A stretch of 64,000 nucleotides of DNA, taken from the NCBI GenBank assembly GCA_902399975.1, contig CABOHA010000001.1, positions 397,397-461,396 on the forward strand, written 5' to 3'. The DNA comes from Coriobacteriaceae bacterium (GTDB lineage Bacteria > Actinomycetota > Coriobacteriia > Coriobacteriales > Coriobacteriaceae). Each line of letters opens with the position of its first letter. Positions within the stretch are counted from its first letter, which is position 1. The position numbers were made by a program, and so were the translations under genes. This document shows, one piece after another, positions 31,215 to 40,253 of the stretch. A model generated the notes under the pieces. It had not been told where the DNA came from and did no database searches. It saw nothing but the letters and a program-made list of their open reading frames with translations.

Positions 31215-31841
31215 TTGCGAGCTCTTGCCATGAACGAGAGCCAGGCTGTCACGTACAAGACGCTCATAAAGGACGCCTCGTACGGTGAGGCGGGCCCCGA
31301 TGAGAGGACCATCGCTTCGTACTTGGACCTCTTCAACAGGCTCAAGCTGACCGAGGACCTGTGCGGATGGGAGCCGCCCATGCGCTCGAAGGCCCGCGTT
31401 CGCGTGCGCCCCAAGCGCTACTTCTGTGACCCGTCACTTGCGGCGGCGTTGCTGGGGGCTACCCCTGAGCGGCTGCTTGGCGATATGCAAACGCTAGGGA
31501 TGCTCTTTGAGAACCTCGTTCTGCGCGACGTGCGCGTGTTCCTTTCCACCTACGGCGGTGTCGACAACAGTGTCCATTATTTCCGAGATGAGAAGGGCCT
31601 TGAGGTCGATCTGATCGTTGAGCACGACGGGCGCTGGGGAGCCATCGAGGTCAAGCTGAGTGATGCGAAAGCAGACGATGGAGCGAGAAATCTCAAGGCG
31701 CTGGAGAGGAAAGTGCTCTCCAATCCTGCCGCCCAGAATGCCGCGCCGGCGTTTTTGGCGGTCGTGGTTGGAAAGGGGAGCATTGCCTACACACGCGACG
31801 ACGGCGTGGCGGTGATCCCCATGGCGGCACTTGGGGCGTAG
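31215..31841 (+). pseudogene. DUF4143 ATPase, C-terminal fragment
   Basis: A 208-codon frame equal to the C-terminal half of AAA/DUF4143 proteins. It has FENLVLRDVRVFLS, then HYFRDEKGLEVDLIVEHDG and GAIEVKLSDAK, the degenerate nuclease-like domain. The N-terminal AAA module with Walker A and B is missing. Iterons normally found at the gene start lie right in front, so an internal deletion joined promoter to C-terminus. An intact relative lies at the window's end. The first usable ATG gives MNESQAVTYKTLIKDASYG. Confidence 0.8.
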
Positions 31842-31884
31842 TGGTCTTGCGGGGCGTGCCGTGCTTCCTTTACCGAAAATCCAT

Positions 31885-32006
31885 TTGGTAAACCAGATAC
31901 TCGCGGATAGAATAAAGTCGACGGCAGCCCAAGGGTGATAGCTGGGCAGCGCCGTTACTTAGTTCAAGGGGTCAATGCCTTAACGGCGTCGACCCCTCTT
32001 GTTTTG
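31885..32006 (+). ncRNA. Candidate small antisense RNA with promoter and terminator
   Basis: TTGGTA (31885-31890), a 17-nt spacer and TAGAAT (31908-31913) form a good promoter. The predicted ~85-nt transcript has a 5' hairpin (ACGGC-GCCCA with TGGGC-GCCGT, 31921-31955) and ends in AGGGGTC/GACCCCT (31967-31997) with TTGTTTT. On the opposite strand it overlaps the 3' end of a short hydrophobic frame. This is the arrangement of type I antitoxin RNAs. Transcription is not proven. Confidence 0.45.
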
Positions 32007-32120
32007 CTTCGAATGCTGCTTGAGTGCCTCGGAAAGTTCGATAAGCGCCGTGAAGAGCGAGACCAAAGCAACCAAGAGCTCTACGAGCTCTGATGGGCCC
32101 GGGATGACCTCTGATTCAAG
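31980..32120 (-). CDS. Candidate small hydrophobic toxin-like peptide (possibly decayed)
   Basis: The open frame reads SELVELLVALVSLFTALIEL followed by SEALKQHSKQNKRGRRR: one membrane-length helix and a very basic tail, as in Fst/TxpA-type toxins. No ATG lies in the open part. The first common start is TTG at 32075, giving 31 aa. Upstream, an in-frame ATG (MKKI) is cut off by TAG and TGA, suggesting a damaged start. A plus-strand RNA candidate overlaps its 3' end. Confidence 0.3.
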   Translation of the reverse strand, partial: LESEVIPGPSELVELLVALVSLFTALIELSEALKQHSKQNKRGRRR

Positions 32121-32155
32121 TCACCGGGCCTAAATCTTCTTCATGCATTTGAATA
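32095..32155. repeat. Copy 1 of a ~50-bp dispersed element
   Basis: Contains GGGATGACCTCTGATTCAAG, then TCACCGGGCCTAAAT. It matches the sequence at about 33050-33112 in most positions. GGCCCGG/CCGGGCC arms form a hairpin around it. It covers the start region of the short hydrophobic frame. The rest of 31842-32303 has no other supported gene. Confidence 0.55.
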
Positions 32156-32303
32156 GAGCGGGCGACTCTCTTGGGGTCGTTTGCATGGCGTGTGCTTGGC
32201 GCATGGTATTGCGCCCCGCTTTCATGTCCGCACGGGCGCCTATCCTTACGGCAATGTAGCCGCCTATGTAGCAAGCGGCAGGCAACGGAGAAAGGCCCTA
32301 ACC

Positions 32304-33038
32304 GTGTCAGCTGAAAAGACGCCGGGTATCTCGGCTATCGATACGACGAACTTTGCGCGCCAGATTGTGCTGGACTTTGAGTTTGCGCTGGTGCCAAAGC
32401 AACGCCAGCGCCGTGGGCTGCGCAATGAGATTATCGAGGTCGGCGCCGTCAAGCTCGATTACCACGGCAACGTTATGGGCGAGTTCTCGCAGTTTGTGCA
32501 GACGGAATTTACCGAAGGCGTTGCGTTTCCCGTCCGCGAGCTTACGGGGATATCGGCTGTGGACACCGCGATGGCCGATCCGCTCTATGTGGTGATCAAA
32601 AGGCTCAGCGATTGGATCGGCCGCTACTCCGCCCAGGTGGTCTGCTGGAGCGGGGCGGACCGTCGACAGCTTTTGACCGAGTGCCAGGCAAAGCACATCG
32701 ATCTTTCCGCATTTCCTACGGACTGGGCCGACCTGCAGGCGTTTTACACCTCGATCATGGACGTGGGCAGCCACGGGTGCGTCTCTTTGAGTGACGCGGC
32801 GACGTGGTTTGGCATCGAGTTTGACGAGTCGACGGGCCACGCCCACAGCGTCCTAGCCGATGCGCGCGTGACTGCCAAGCTGCTCAAGCAAGTGATGGAC
32901 GGGGACTACCGCGTGAGCCCGCGCGCTCAGGAGATCCGTCAACGGTGGGGGATGGGCGAGCAAGCCCAGACGTGCCTCTCCAGCAAGTGCCCCGAGCTGG
33001 GAGACCTGCTGCTGAAGCTGAAGGCAGAGGGGAGGTAG
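32304..33038 (+). CDS. DEDDh-type 3'-5' exonuclease
   Basis: A 244-aa RNase T/DnaQ-like nuclease. Exo I is VLDFEFAL (Asp, Glu), followed by EIIEVGAVKL. Exo II lies around CWSGADRRQL and Exo III is HAHSVLADARVTAKLL (His, Asp). These four acidic residues and the His bind two metals for 3' trimming of DNA or RNA. The GTG start (VSAEKTPG) has AGAAAGG 8 nt upstream. An earlier in-frame ATG would add 41 residues unrelated to the family. It stands alone, without polymerase or UvrC domains. Confidence 0.8.
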   Translation: MSAEKTPGISAIDTTNFARQIVLDFEFALVPKQRQRRGLRNEIIEVGAVKLDYHGNVMGEFSQFVQTEFTEGVAFPVRELTGISAVDTAMADPLYVVIKRLSDWIGRYSAQVVCWSGADRRQLLTECQAKHIDLSAFPTDWADLQAFYTSIMDVGSHGCVSLSDAATWFGIEFDESTGHAHSVLADARVTAKLLKQVMDGDYRVSPRAQEIRQRWGMGEQAQTCLSSKCPELGDLLLKLKAEGR

Positions 33039-33043
33039 GCAGG

Positions 33044-33115
33044 GCTCCGGAATGAACTCTGACTCAAGTCATCGGGCCCAAATTCTTTTTGCACGCCATT
33101 TTCATGGGCTGAATA
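33044..33115. repeat. Copy 2 of the dispersed element
   Basis: GGAATGAACTCTGACTCAAG followed by TCATCGGGCCCAAATTC resembles the copy near 32095-32155. It begins directly after the exonuclease stop. The remaining gap to 33401 shows no gene. AGGAGC precedes the next start codon. Confidence 0.5.
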
Positions 33116-33401
33116 GTGCCGAGATTCAATCGCCGAAGGCGCTGTTAGTGGGCTTGCGGGGCCAGTTATCTTATTTGCCTGCCATTTCCATGCTGCCCTA
33201 CCTGTAGGCTTAATTAGCTTTGGTCCCTCTCCGACATCAAGATGGACTTAACCCTGGTGTCAGGTATGGATACCGCTCTCGTTTGTTTGACCTTCGCCGC
33301 GCGCTCTGCCGCCACGAGAGCCGATGCGTTCTCCCGCCTTCTGACCTCGACGGCGGTGGGATAATAACCGCAACTACATCCGTCCCATTAGGAGCTGCCT
33401 C

Positions 33402-34712
33402 ATGTCTTTCCTAGACCGCCTCTTCGGTACCGAAGAGGCCGATGAATCCGCCAATGACGTTGCCGCCATCGCGCTCGCACAGGAGCAAGCTCTCTCGAGG
33501 ATATCCGAAAATGAGTTGGTGGCTCTCAAGGGTTCTGCAGTGAGGACCGCTAGGCTTCCTGTAGGAAGCAAGGCTGCTATCGCGGCAGATGCTCTCATAC
33601 CGTTTGGCGCCAACGTCGCACAGGGCGTTAACGAGATCGGCATGGCGATGGTCAGGTTCCCAGAGGGCGTGGGCTGGGCGGACCTCTGCTCACGCAAGGC
33701 ACCCGAATGGGATGGTTATAAGCTCCTTTCCAGTTTTGGCAGTGACGGTAAGTTCAACGAGATGGCTGGTATCAAGCAGGCTGGTCTTCAACCCGCTGCG
33801 GTGGCAAACCTTGCGCTTCAGGGTGCCGCGGTGGCGGTGGGCATGGCGTATATGAACCAGATAAACGAGAAACTTGACGGTCTTCAGTCCGGCATCGAGG
33901 CGATTCAGCGAGATATGCAGCGCGAGCGCGATGCCGAGCTCAAAGCGGCATATGACGCCCTTGATCGCCTTACTCTCAAGTGCCAGGAGTACGGCGCCAG
34001 CGCCGAGAAGCGTCAAGTCGCGCTGCAGATTATTGAGGACGCACAGCGTGAGGCAAACAAGGCGTGGAACTATGAACTCGAGTGCATGAAGGACTTTTCA
34101 GCCGAGGTGCGGGCAAGGAAGCGCCTCTCGGCGGAAAAGATAGCCGAGGAGGCGGAGAAGCTCTCCGCGATGGAAACGCGAGCCGCCGTGGCATTCCAGC
34201 TTTTCGTTATGGCTCAGCAGATAGGCATGCGTTTCGAGGGCGACTACACGAGGCAGAGAATTGAAACCGACGGGCAGATAACAAGACGGATGGCGGACGG
34301 GTTTTCTTCCGTTCGAGGGGAAGCGAGGCTCGCTCTTTCGGAGAAAATCTCCAAAGTGGGAGGAAAACCGCTCGCTATCGCTGAGCGCTCGGAAGACGAC
34401 CGTGAGGTCGAGAATGTTGTCCTGGGGCTGCTCCGCAAAGCGGGAAAAAACGTGAACCGCCTCAACCCGATGCGCATGCGCGCTAAGGCGAAGGCGGACA
34501 TCTCTGAGAAGCGCGCAAAGCTGCAGGATGTGGTCTCAAACGAAAACGTTGTCCGAGAAATTGCCGAACGAAATGAAGGGGAGCTCGAAACGATAAACTT
34601 CGCCTTCAATGAGGCTGACACGATTGTCATCGGACCCGACAACGCCACAATTTTCAAGGTGGTAGAGGAGAATGCCGAGACGGGCGATGATTCTGAGGAA
34701 GTGATTGTGTAG
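33402..34712 (+). CDS. Uncharacterised 436-aa protein with coiled coil
   Basis: I do not recognise this family. The start MSFLDRLFGTEEADES is followed by an N-terminal globular part (to about residue 140) containing a small-residue hydrophobic segment (VANLALQGAAVAVGMAYM). A long charged alpha-helical or coiled-coil region follows (IQRDMQRERDAELKAAYDAL through the Glu/Lys-rich middle), with an acidic C-terminus. The ATG follows AGGAGCTGCC. It is convergent with the DUF262 gene and borders the defence island, so a membrane-associated or defence role is possible, not shown. Confidence 0.75.
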   Translation: MSFLDRLFGTEEADESANDVAAIALAQEQALSRISENELVALKGSAVRTARLPVGSKAAIAADALIPFGANVAQGVNEIGMAMVRFPEGVGWADLCSRKAPEWDGYKLLSSFGSDGKFNEMAGIKQAGLQPAAVANLALQGAAVAVGMAYMNQINEKLDGLQSGIEAIQRDMQRERDAELKAAYDALDRLTLKCQEYGASAEKRQVALQIIEDAQREANKAWNYELECMKDFSAEVRARKRLSAEKIAEEAEKLSAMETRAAVAFQLFVMAQQIGMRFEGDYTRQRIETDGQITRRMADGFSSVRGEARLALSEKISKVGGKPLAIAERSEDDREVENVVLGLLRKAGKNVNRLNPMRMRAKAKADISEKRAKLQDVVSNENVVREIAERNEGELETINFAFNEADTIVIGPDNATIFKVVEENAETGDDSEEVIV

Positions 34713-34741
34713 ATATCTTCGAGATGGGGCGCATGTAGGGC

Positions 34742-36445
34742 TTAGCGCCAGACCTCCAACGCCTTGTCCGCAAGCCATTCTGCGCGTTCGGCGATGTCGT
34801 CCTCGTCCCAAGACTCTTTCTCCAAGGCGCCGGCCATTGTCGCAAGGCCGGCGGCGCAAAGGACAAGGCCGTCCTTGTTTCCCTTTCCTTGCTTCTTGGT
34901 GGTCCAATCGGCGTCACGGATGGAGGCGTTGAGCGAATTCGTGATGATGGCGAGGTTGCCGAGCGTGAGGAGTTTCTTGTCCCTTCGCGCCGCGGCCTCC
35001 TCGTCTAGGGCTCCCCATTTGTTGCGCCACTTCTTGGGCATCATGTGCTCGAGGGTGTACTGGTTGAACCCGAGTAGGGCCGTGCTGCTCATGCCCGGGC
35101 GTATGGCGCTTTCCAACAGATAGAGGACGCCCTTGGACTGGATGTTGTACAGGTGCGATTTCTCGAACGCCGTCCGAACCTCGTCATCGCTGGGCATGCA
35201 CGTCGTCGCCTCGTCATTGGCTCCGAGAGCTTTCCTTAGTGCCTCCGCGTCCTTCACCTCGTTCAGGATCAACGAGGTGAACAGCTTGTTGTAGTTCTTC
35301 GTGGTCGCCTGAACCAGCATTCGGCGGACGATGTAGCTCTCAAGCAGGGCATAGACCTCAGACTCCTTGTTCGGAGACTCCGCGTTCTTGCGAACATAGA
35401 GCACGTATGGGATGAGCGTTGAGTTCTTGAGGCCGAATATCAGCACGTTCAGGCGCTTGACGCCGGGGGCGGAGGGGATGTCCGCGTCGCAGCAGCTTGG
35501 GTCAAAGGTGGACTCGAACACCTTGGCATACGCCTTCATGCTGTCGAGTATCTCGTCCTTGTCGCCGTTGCAGTACTTGCCGATGAAGTCCTTGTAGGAC
35601 TGGAAGAGGTTAGACGTACGCGAATAGAAGAGCTTGTCCTCGGTCGTGACGCCGCGATTCTTGTCTTGAACCAGGATCTGGAGGAATGCGTCGAAGAACA
35701 GGTCGATGAGCGTGCGCTTGATGCGTCCGGTCACGACTTCCTGCTCCCAATACTCCCTCTTCTCCGCTGTGGGTTCGAAGACGTCTTCCCAGCACTCCTT
35801 GAACGCCTGCTCGTTCTCGCAGTTGAAGAAGTAGTTCTTGAGGAGCTCTGCCGTCGTCAGGCGCATCCCGAGCGAGTTGATGGTGTCGAATATCTGCTGC
35901 TCGTCCTCGCCTTCGGTGAGGTCGATGCAAACGAACTGGACATTCGACTTGATCGTGTTCCTGTCGATTTTCTTTGGGTCGATGTTCTTGAGGAAGTAAT
36001 TGTAGGCAAGGATGATGGCCGAGGAGCCCTCGAGGGGCTTGCAGCTTGCGGCGCTGACGACCTTCTCGAAATCCTCCCGGTCGTACTTGCCATGTCTCAA
36101 GGCGACTTTGCCGGTTTCCAGGACGAAATCTCGCTCAAACAGCCTGTCGGCGTCGATTTTCGCGCAGAGTGCCTTGAAGAAGATGACCATGGTCGTGAGG
36201 CGCTGCTGGCCGTCGATGACGGTGCGAACCTCGGAGACCTCGGACCAGGTATTGCCGGAGGAGGCTTGCTTCAGAATGATGGAGCCAAGAAAATAGGGTC
36301 GCTTCGAGGCGGTGACGAACTCCATGTCGCCGAGGAAACGCTCCCATTGCTCTTCCCCCCAGACGTACGCCCTTTGGTAAAAGGGTATTTCGAGCAGGCG
36401 CGATCCGTTGAACACGCCACTTATCGTAGATTTTCCTGCATCCAT
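34742..36445 (-). CDS. DUF262/DUF1524 protein, GmrSD-type restriction endonuclease-like
   Basis: A 567-aa protein. The N-terminal DUF262 domain has IPFYQRAYVWGEEQWERFLG and the VIDGQQRLTTMVIF signature of the GmrS/ParB-Srx-like NTPase fold. The C-terminal DUF1524 carries YTLEHMMPKKWRNKW, an HNH-type motif with an Asn/His-rich follow-up. GmrSD and relatives cleave modified DNA (type IV restriction). S and D parts are fused here. It lies downstream of the large minus-strand defence operon, with 267 nt between, so it may be a separate unit. Confidence 0.85.
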   Translation of the reverse strand: MDAGKSTISGVFNGSRLLEIPFYQRAYVWGEEQWERFLGDMEFVTASKRPYFLGSIILKQASSGNTWSEVSEVRTVIDGQQRLTTMVIFFKALCAKIDADRLFERDFVLETGKVALRHGKYDREDFEKVVSAASCKPLEGSSAIILAYNYFLKNIDPKKIDRNTIKSNVQFVCIDLTEGEDEQQIFDTINSLGMRLTTAELLKNYFFNCENEQAFKECWEDVFEPTAEKREYWEQEVVTGRIKRTLIDLFFDAFLQILVQDKNRGVTTEDKLFYSRTSNLFQSYKDFIGKYCNGDKDEILDSMKAYAKVFESTFDPSCCDADIPSAPGVKRLNVLIFGLKNSTLIPYVLYVRKNAESPNKESEVYALLESYIVRRMLVQATTKNYNKLFTSLILNEVKDAEALRKALGANDEATTCMPSDDEVRTAFEKSHLYNIQSKGVLYLLESAIRPGMSSTALLGFNQYTLEHMMPKKWRNKWGALDEEAAARRDKKLLTLGNLAIITNSLNASIRDADWTTKKQGKGNKDGLVLCAAGLATMAGALEKESWDEDDIAERAEWLADKALEVWR

Positions 36446-36712
36446 CCTTAAAAACCTATCTATCCTTTGCGGTTATTGTTGGCGGGTCAATTTCGTCAAT
36501 ACACCGCTTTGCCTCTTAATGCTCCAGACCCTTAGCATCGGTAACGTTGAACGCAACCAACTCGGCTGCCGATGCCGACAACGCAAGTATCTTTGGAATG
36601 GGGAGAGCTTAACGTTTCATTCTTAGTGTTTCGAACCAAAGGCGGTTTCATCAACGCGCTTGAAAAAAACAGCTTTCTGTCATGTCTTCAGGCATGATGG
36701 AGTCAGGTTCTT

Positions 36713-37015
36713 TTAGTCAGGCATAGACTCTTCACTCGAAAGCTTGGTGACAGTTTCATCGGATGAATCGCTAATCTTATTAATGCCTTGAACTATATCT
36801 TCAATTAGTCCGCAAAAACCATCGAAGGCGCCAGGAGCAAGCTCACCAGAAGCACCACACTCAACCTTGTATTGGCAGCCTCGATGGAAATCGAGCGCCT
36901 TAAACAACTCCGTTGCCTTTATGTCATCCGCCAGCGGAAACACAGTGGGAGCGTTGCTTTCGACCTGCATCGAAATGCCGCCGCCAATGCCCTCAAGTTT
37001 AATCAATCGCTTCAT
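36713..37015 (-). CDS. Small 100-aa protein coupled to the PHP-AAA gene
   Basis: An acidic protein starting MKRLIKLEGIGGGISMQVES. No family recognised. Its ATG lies inside the end of the PHP-AAA frame (17-nt overlap), a sign of translational coupling and of a shared complex or pathway. It contains two cysteines (GCQYKVECGA) and an acidic C-terminus. It looks like the last gene of the defence operon. Confidence 0.65.
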   Translation of the reverse strand: MKRLIKLEGIGGGISMQVESNAPTVFPLADDIKATELFKALDFHRGCQYKVECGASGELAPGAFDGFCGLIEDIVQGINKISDSSDETVTKLSSEESMPD

Positions 37016-37832
37016 ATGCTCTCATCCTTTTGCGTATGGCCTCTTTGCCGCCGTCCATAATGTCGGCAACTTCTTCAAGAATCACCCCTGTGTCGTTCGA
37101 CTCGAGACAACCAAAAGAAACATCTAAAGGTTTATCTGTCCCTTGCTTTAGAACGATTACATTATCAGCGTCCTGGTTGACTACGAGAAGAGGGCTGTGT
37201 GTGACAATGACGACCTGGGATCTAGAACGGAGGTCGTTAAAATAATCTGTTAGGTAGGAACTGACTCTATTGTTTGAGATGTTATCCTCCGGCTGATCGG
37301 CCATGAAGACAGATAGCGATGCCTGGGCGCTTGTAGCGTATCTGTAGTACGTTAACGACATCTCGCCAAGAGTATTTCCCATCTTTGCGCTTTCGACGTC
37401 CATAATTGTGTCGGTTACGCATTCCTGGGCTTTTATGAACTTATCGACCATGGCATCGAATGACGTTTCCCAAGGCTTTGCACAGCTTGGTATCGCGCTA
37501 GTTATATCTTCCACAGACTGGATTGAAAGCAGTTTGTCTATATTTTGGTACGCCTTGTTGAAGCATTGGAGGAAATCGCCCAAGAGGTCCGAAGAGTCGG
37601 AATACTTCGCACGCCGAACGAACTTAAATCCTTGACTCGGCTTTTGGGAAACTCCTGCGCCATTGTCTAGCACCGGAAAGACGGGCGGATTCTTTTCGAC
37701 ACTGCTTTGTTGGGCAAGCCAAACAACGTCGTCAACAAAAGAGCGCTTCGCCTTTTTATAAGCAGCCTTTTCGTTATCTTCTTCGCTGCTACGTTGTTCG
37801 GTTCGTTGATCGTAGGCCTTGATGGAGTTTGA
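36999..37832 (-). pseudogene. PHP-AAA ATPase, C-terminal part (interrupted gene)
   Basis: An open frame of 277 codons with no proper start. It reads SNSIKAYDQRTEQ at its beginning and carries the ABC/RecF-type Walker B FMADQPEDNIS and the switch histidine in VVIVTHSPLLVVN. It is the missing half of the protein whose N-terminus lies at 45010-46473. The integrative element separates them. Joining through one copy of TTATTATA gives KGVIISNSIKAY in frame and a 765-aa protein. Confidence 0.88.
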
Positions 37833-37840
37833 TATAATAA
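37833..37840. repeat. Left 8-bp direct repeat of the integrative element
   Basis: TATAATAA, repeated at 45010-45017. It marks the left boundary of the integrated element and the native codons of the disrupted PHP-AAA gene. Confidence 0.75.
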
Positions 37841-37880
37841 TTTAATAGATTTCTAATTATCTCTTTAGATGTTCTTATAT

Positions 37881-37914
37881 GCCGGTATAGCCCGTTACTT
37901 CGGGCTTTTCCGGC
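37881..37914 (-). terminator. Hairpin beyond the integrase gene
   Basis: GCCGG (37881-37885) with CCGGC (37910-37914) and AGCCCG (37889-37894) with CGGGCT (37901-37906) form a bulged stem between the integrase stop and the element end. It may terminate the integrase transcript. The minus-strand T-run is poor. Confidence 0.4.
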
Positions 37915-38010
37915 ACTTTTCATATCGGAAGAACCTCACAAATCTTTTTATTACCCCTCATGTTTTCACTCTCAAAAGTAGTAAAAGTAGTAGTAAATTC
38001 TGCGTACTAC

Positions 38011-39288
38011 TTATGCCGCCTTGGTTTCCTCGGCGTTTTCCGCCGCAGTTTCCGGCTTGGCCTCTGTGGTGGTTTTTGCCTTGGCTTGCAGCCGTTCCAT
38101 TTCCTCCTGTGCGGAATGGAAAGTAGCGTGGGCGTAATAGTTCAGCGTCATTACAATGTTGGCGTGTCCCATGATGTACTGCAATGCTTTGGGGTTCATG
38201 CCCGCGTTTGCCATTCTGGTACAGAATGTATGCCGCATGGTGTGCGGCGTCATCACATCGGGCAGCGGCTCCTTGTGGCACTTGTTGTACTTCTTGGCAA
38301 GGCACTTGAACATGGCGTCATAGTTGACGGCGGTTTTGGGCAGGCCATCCCGGTTCAGGAACAGGAAGTCCTTATAACCATCAACCTTAATGCACCTGCC
38401 GTCCCTGCGCTTCTTCAACACGCGCTCAAACGCTTCATAGGCGGCTGCGCTCATCGGCACTTGACGGAATCCGCTTTCTGTTTTTGGCGCTTCGATATAG
38501 TAGCCGTCCTCGGTGCTTCTCAAAAGCTGGTGGTCTACATTCACAAAGCGCTTCTCAAAATTCAGGTCGGCTGGCGTCAGGCCGCAGAGTTCGGAAATAC
38601 GAAGCCCGGTTTCCAGCAGGATCACCACCTCGTCATAATACTTGGCATAGACAGGATCGTTCTGCATGAAGTCCAAAAGCTCGTTTTCCTGTGTAGGGGT
38701 AAGCGGCACCTTTGGTACGGTATCGTCGTTGATAACCTCATTGATCTGGAAGTCAAAAGGATTCTTGCGGAGGCAATCGTCCTGTACGGCCATATAAAAG
38801 ATGGCTTTTAAGGAACGCTTGCTGTTGCAGATGGTGTTGTAGGCAACGCCCTTTTCCTGCATACGCAAGGCCCATTCTTTTGCGTCGGACAGCTTCACGC
38901 TGTCAATGCTGGCCGCGCCCAGCTTATCTTCGGACAGAAGTTTCATTAACTGCTGGCGGCTCTTTTGGGTTCCTTTCCGCACATTCCCGCGCTGCCGGGT
39001 GTACTTTTCATAAAGCTGGCACACGGTCATTTTCTTGCCGATGGTGTCTATCCCGTCGTCAAGGTCTTTCTGTATCTGCTTGATCTTCTCGCGCAGGGAA
39101 AGACAGGGCCGTTTCCCGGCAGGTACTTTGTCGGTAGGTACTAACTTCCATGAGTAAACAAACTGGGTTTCTCCAAAGGTGTCAATGTATTTGTAAGCGT
39201 ATCTTCCATCTGATCGCTGGCTCTCTCCAGACTTCAAAAGGCGGCCTTTGTTGTCCCGTCTTTTTTCATCTCGTTCTTTTCTTGGCAT
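38011..39288 (-). CDS. int: Tn916-type tyrosine integrase
   Basis: A 425-aa integrase. The N-terminal arm-binding domain (GRYAYKYIDTFGETQFVYSW) is typical of Tn916 Int. The core-binding SAM-like domain follows. The catalytic domain has the Arg in LLETGLRISELCGL, HTMRHTFCTRM (His, Arg) and ALQYIMGHANIVMTLNYYAH (His, Tyr nucleophile). An Ala/Glu/Lys-rich tail extends the C-terminus. It lies at the element's edge next to the excisionase, as in Tn916. Confidence 0.93.
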   Translation of the reverse strand: MPRKERDEKRRDNKGRLLKSGESQRSDGRYAYKYIDTFGETQFVYSWKLVPTDKVPAGKRPCLSLREKIKQIQKDLDDGIDTIGKKMTVCQLYEKYTRQRGNVRKGTQKSRQQLMKLLSEDKLGAASIDSVKLSDAKEWALRMQEKGVAYNTICNSKRSLKAIFYMAVQDDCLRKNPFDFQINEVINDDTVPKVPLTPTQENELLDFMQNDPVYAKYYDEVVILLETGLRISELCGLTPADLNFEKRFVNVDHQLLRSTEDGYYIEAPKTESGFRQVPMSAAAYEAFERVLKKRRDGRCIKVDGYKDFLFLNRDGLPKTAVNYDAMFKCLAKKYNKCHKEPLPDVMTPHTMRHTFCTRMANAGMNPKALQYIMGHANIVMTLNYYAHATFHSAQEEMERLQAKAKTTTEAKPETAAENAEETKAA

Positions 39289-39367
39289 TTCGTCATGCTC
39301 CTTTCCATGACGGAAAGAGCCTTGACACGCTTATAACCTATTATAACACGAGCAAGGCCCTTTTTCA

Positions 39368-39571
39368 CTATATTGTGTCAAGGGAATCAATAATTTTTTC
39401 AAACTGCTTCCGTTTGATCTGGATGCGGTTGCCGTTCAGGATCACCCAGCCAGCGGTGGGGTTTTCCTCGGCAAGCCGACGCAGTTTGTTTTCCCCGATC
39501 CGAAAATATTTAGACGCTTCCTCAATGGTGAGCGTGTATTTTTCCCAAATAGGCACATCGTTATTACTCAT
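39368..39571 (-). CDS. xis: Tn916-type excisionase
   Basis: A 67-aa winged-helix protein: [20 protein letters not shown] then KLRRLAEE, matching Tn916 Xis and length. It directs excision by Int. The ATG is chosen because the family begins [12 protein letters not shown] and GGGGGCC precedes it. It lies 79 nt before int in the same direction. An intact pair suggests the element may still excise. Confidence 0.9.
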   Translation of the reverse strand: MSNNDVPIWEKYTLTIEEASKYFRIGENKLRRLAEENPTAGWVILNGNRIQIKRKQFEKIIDSLDTI

Positions 39572-40004
39572 AACATGGCCCCCTTTCTTTTCAAAACAAA
39601 GGTTATTGTTGTGAAAGTGGGCAGAAAGTAACGGACGGCTGCTGGCACAGCTCCACGGGAATCTCACCCCTGCGTGGTTCTCACGCGGCCCTGCTCGTTG
39701 CCTGCGACGCTTCAAACGCTCGGACTACGACGGCAAGGGAGTATCATTGTCCTGTCTGCGCGTCGTCGCCCGCAGGCTGCCACACCTGCTTTACGGCCCG
39801 GTAAAATCGCTCCGCTTATCCCAATGAGGGAAAACCTCTTGGCGCACCTGCCGCCCGGCTCGGCGCAGACAGAATGTATCCGTCTGCCCTATGACGCGCC
39901 GCCATTGTCCTGCGGGCGTATTTGTCAAGGAGCAAAGGGGCCGCCGGGAAAACAGGCAGGCGGGGAAAGGGAAAGCCGCCTGTCTATGGCCGGGGCCTTA
40001 ACCG
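39572..40004. other. Non-coding gap in the integrative element
   Basis: About 430 bases of GC-rich sequence between xis and the HTH gene. No gene is supported in either direction, and I see no clear palindrome or oriT signature. Such gaps are usual between xis and the regulatory genes in Tn916-like elements. Confidence 0.5.
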
Positions 40005-40247
40005 TCAGTCGCCAATGGGACTAACGATGGAATGGATCAGCTTGATTTGCAATCGGCGCTTCATATACTCGTCAATGCAGATATGAGGCTGACCGCTGCC
40101 GTCATAGAGCGTCCGGGTACACAGCTTATTGATATAGCCGTCATAATGCTGCAAGACACGCTCCACGGCTTCGGCGTTACCGGCGCAGGCCGCGTCGATC
40201 ACAAAATCAGGCAGAGGGCTTTTGCCCTTGTAACTGGATTGCTTCAT
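40005..40247 (-). CDS. Tn916-family helix-turn-helix accessory protein
   Basis: An 80-aa protein beginning MKQSSYKGKSPLPDFVIDAA with CAGNAEAVERVLQHYDGYIN, a sequence type commonly annotated as an HTH-domain protein beside the sigma-like gene in Tn916-type elements of gut Firmicutes. It starts 6 nt after that gene ends, so both are co-transcribed. Role probably regulatory. Confidence 0.75.
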   Translation of the reverse strand: MKQSSYKGKSPLPDFVIDAACAGNAEAVERVLQHYDGYINKLCTRTLYDGSGQPHICIDEYMKRRLQIKLIHSIVSPIGD

Positions 40248-40253
40248 CCGCGT

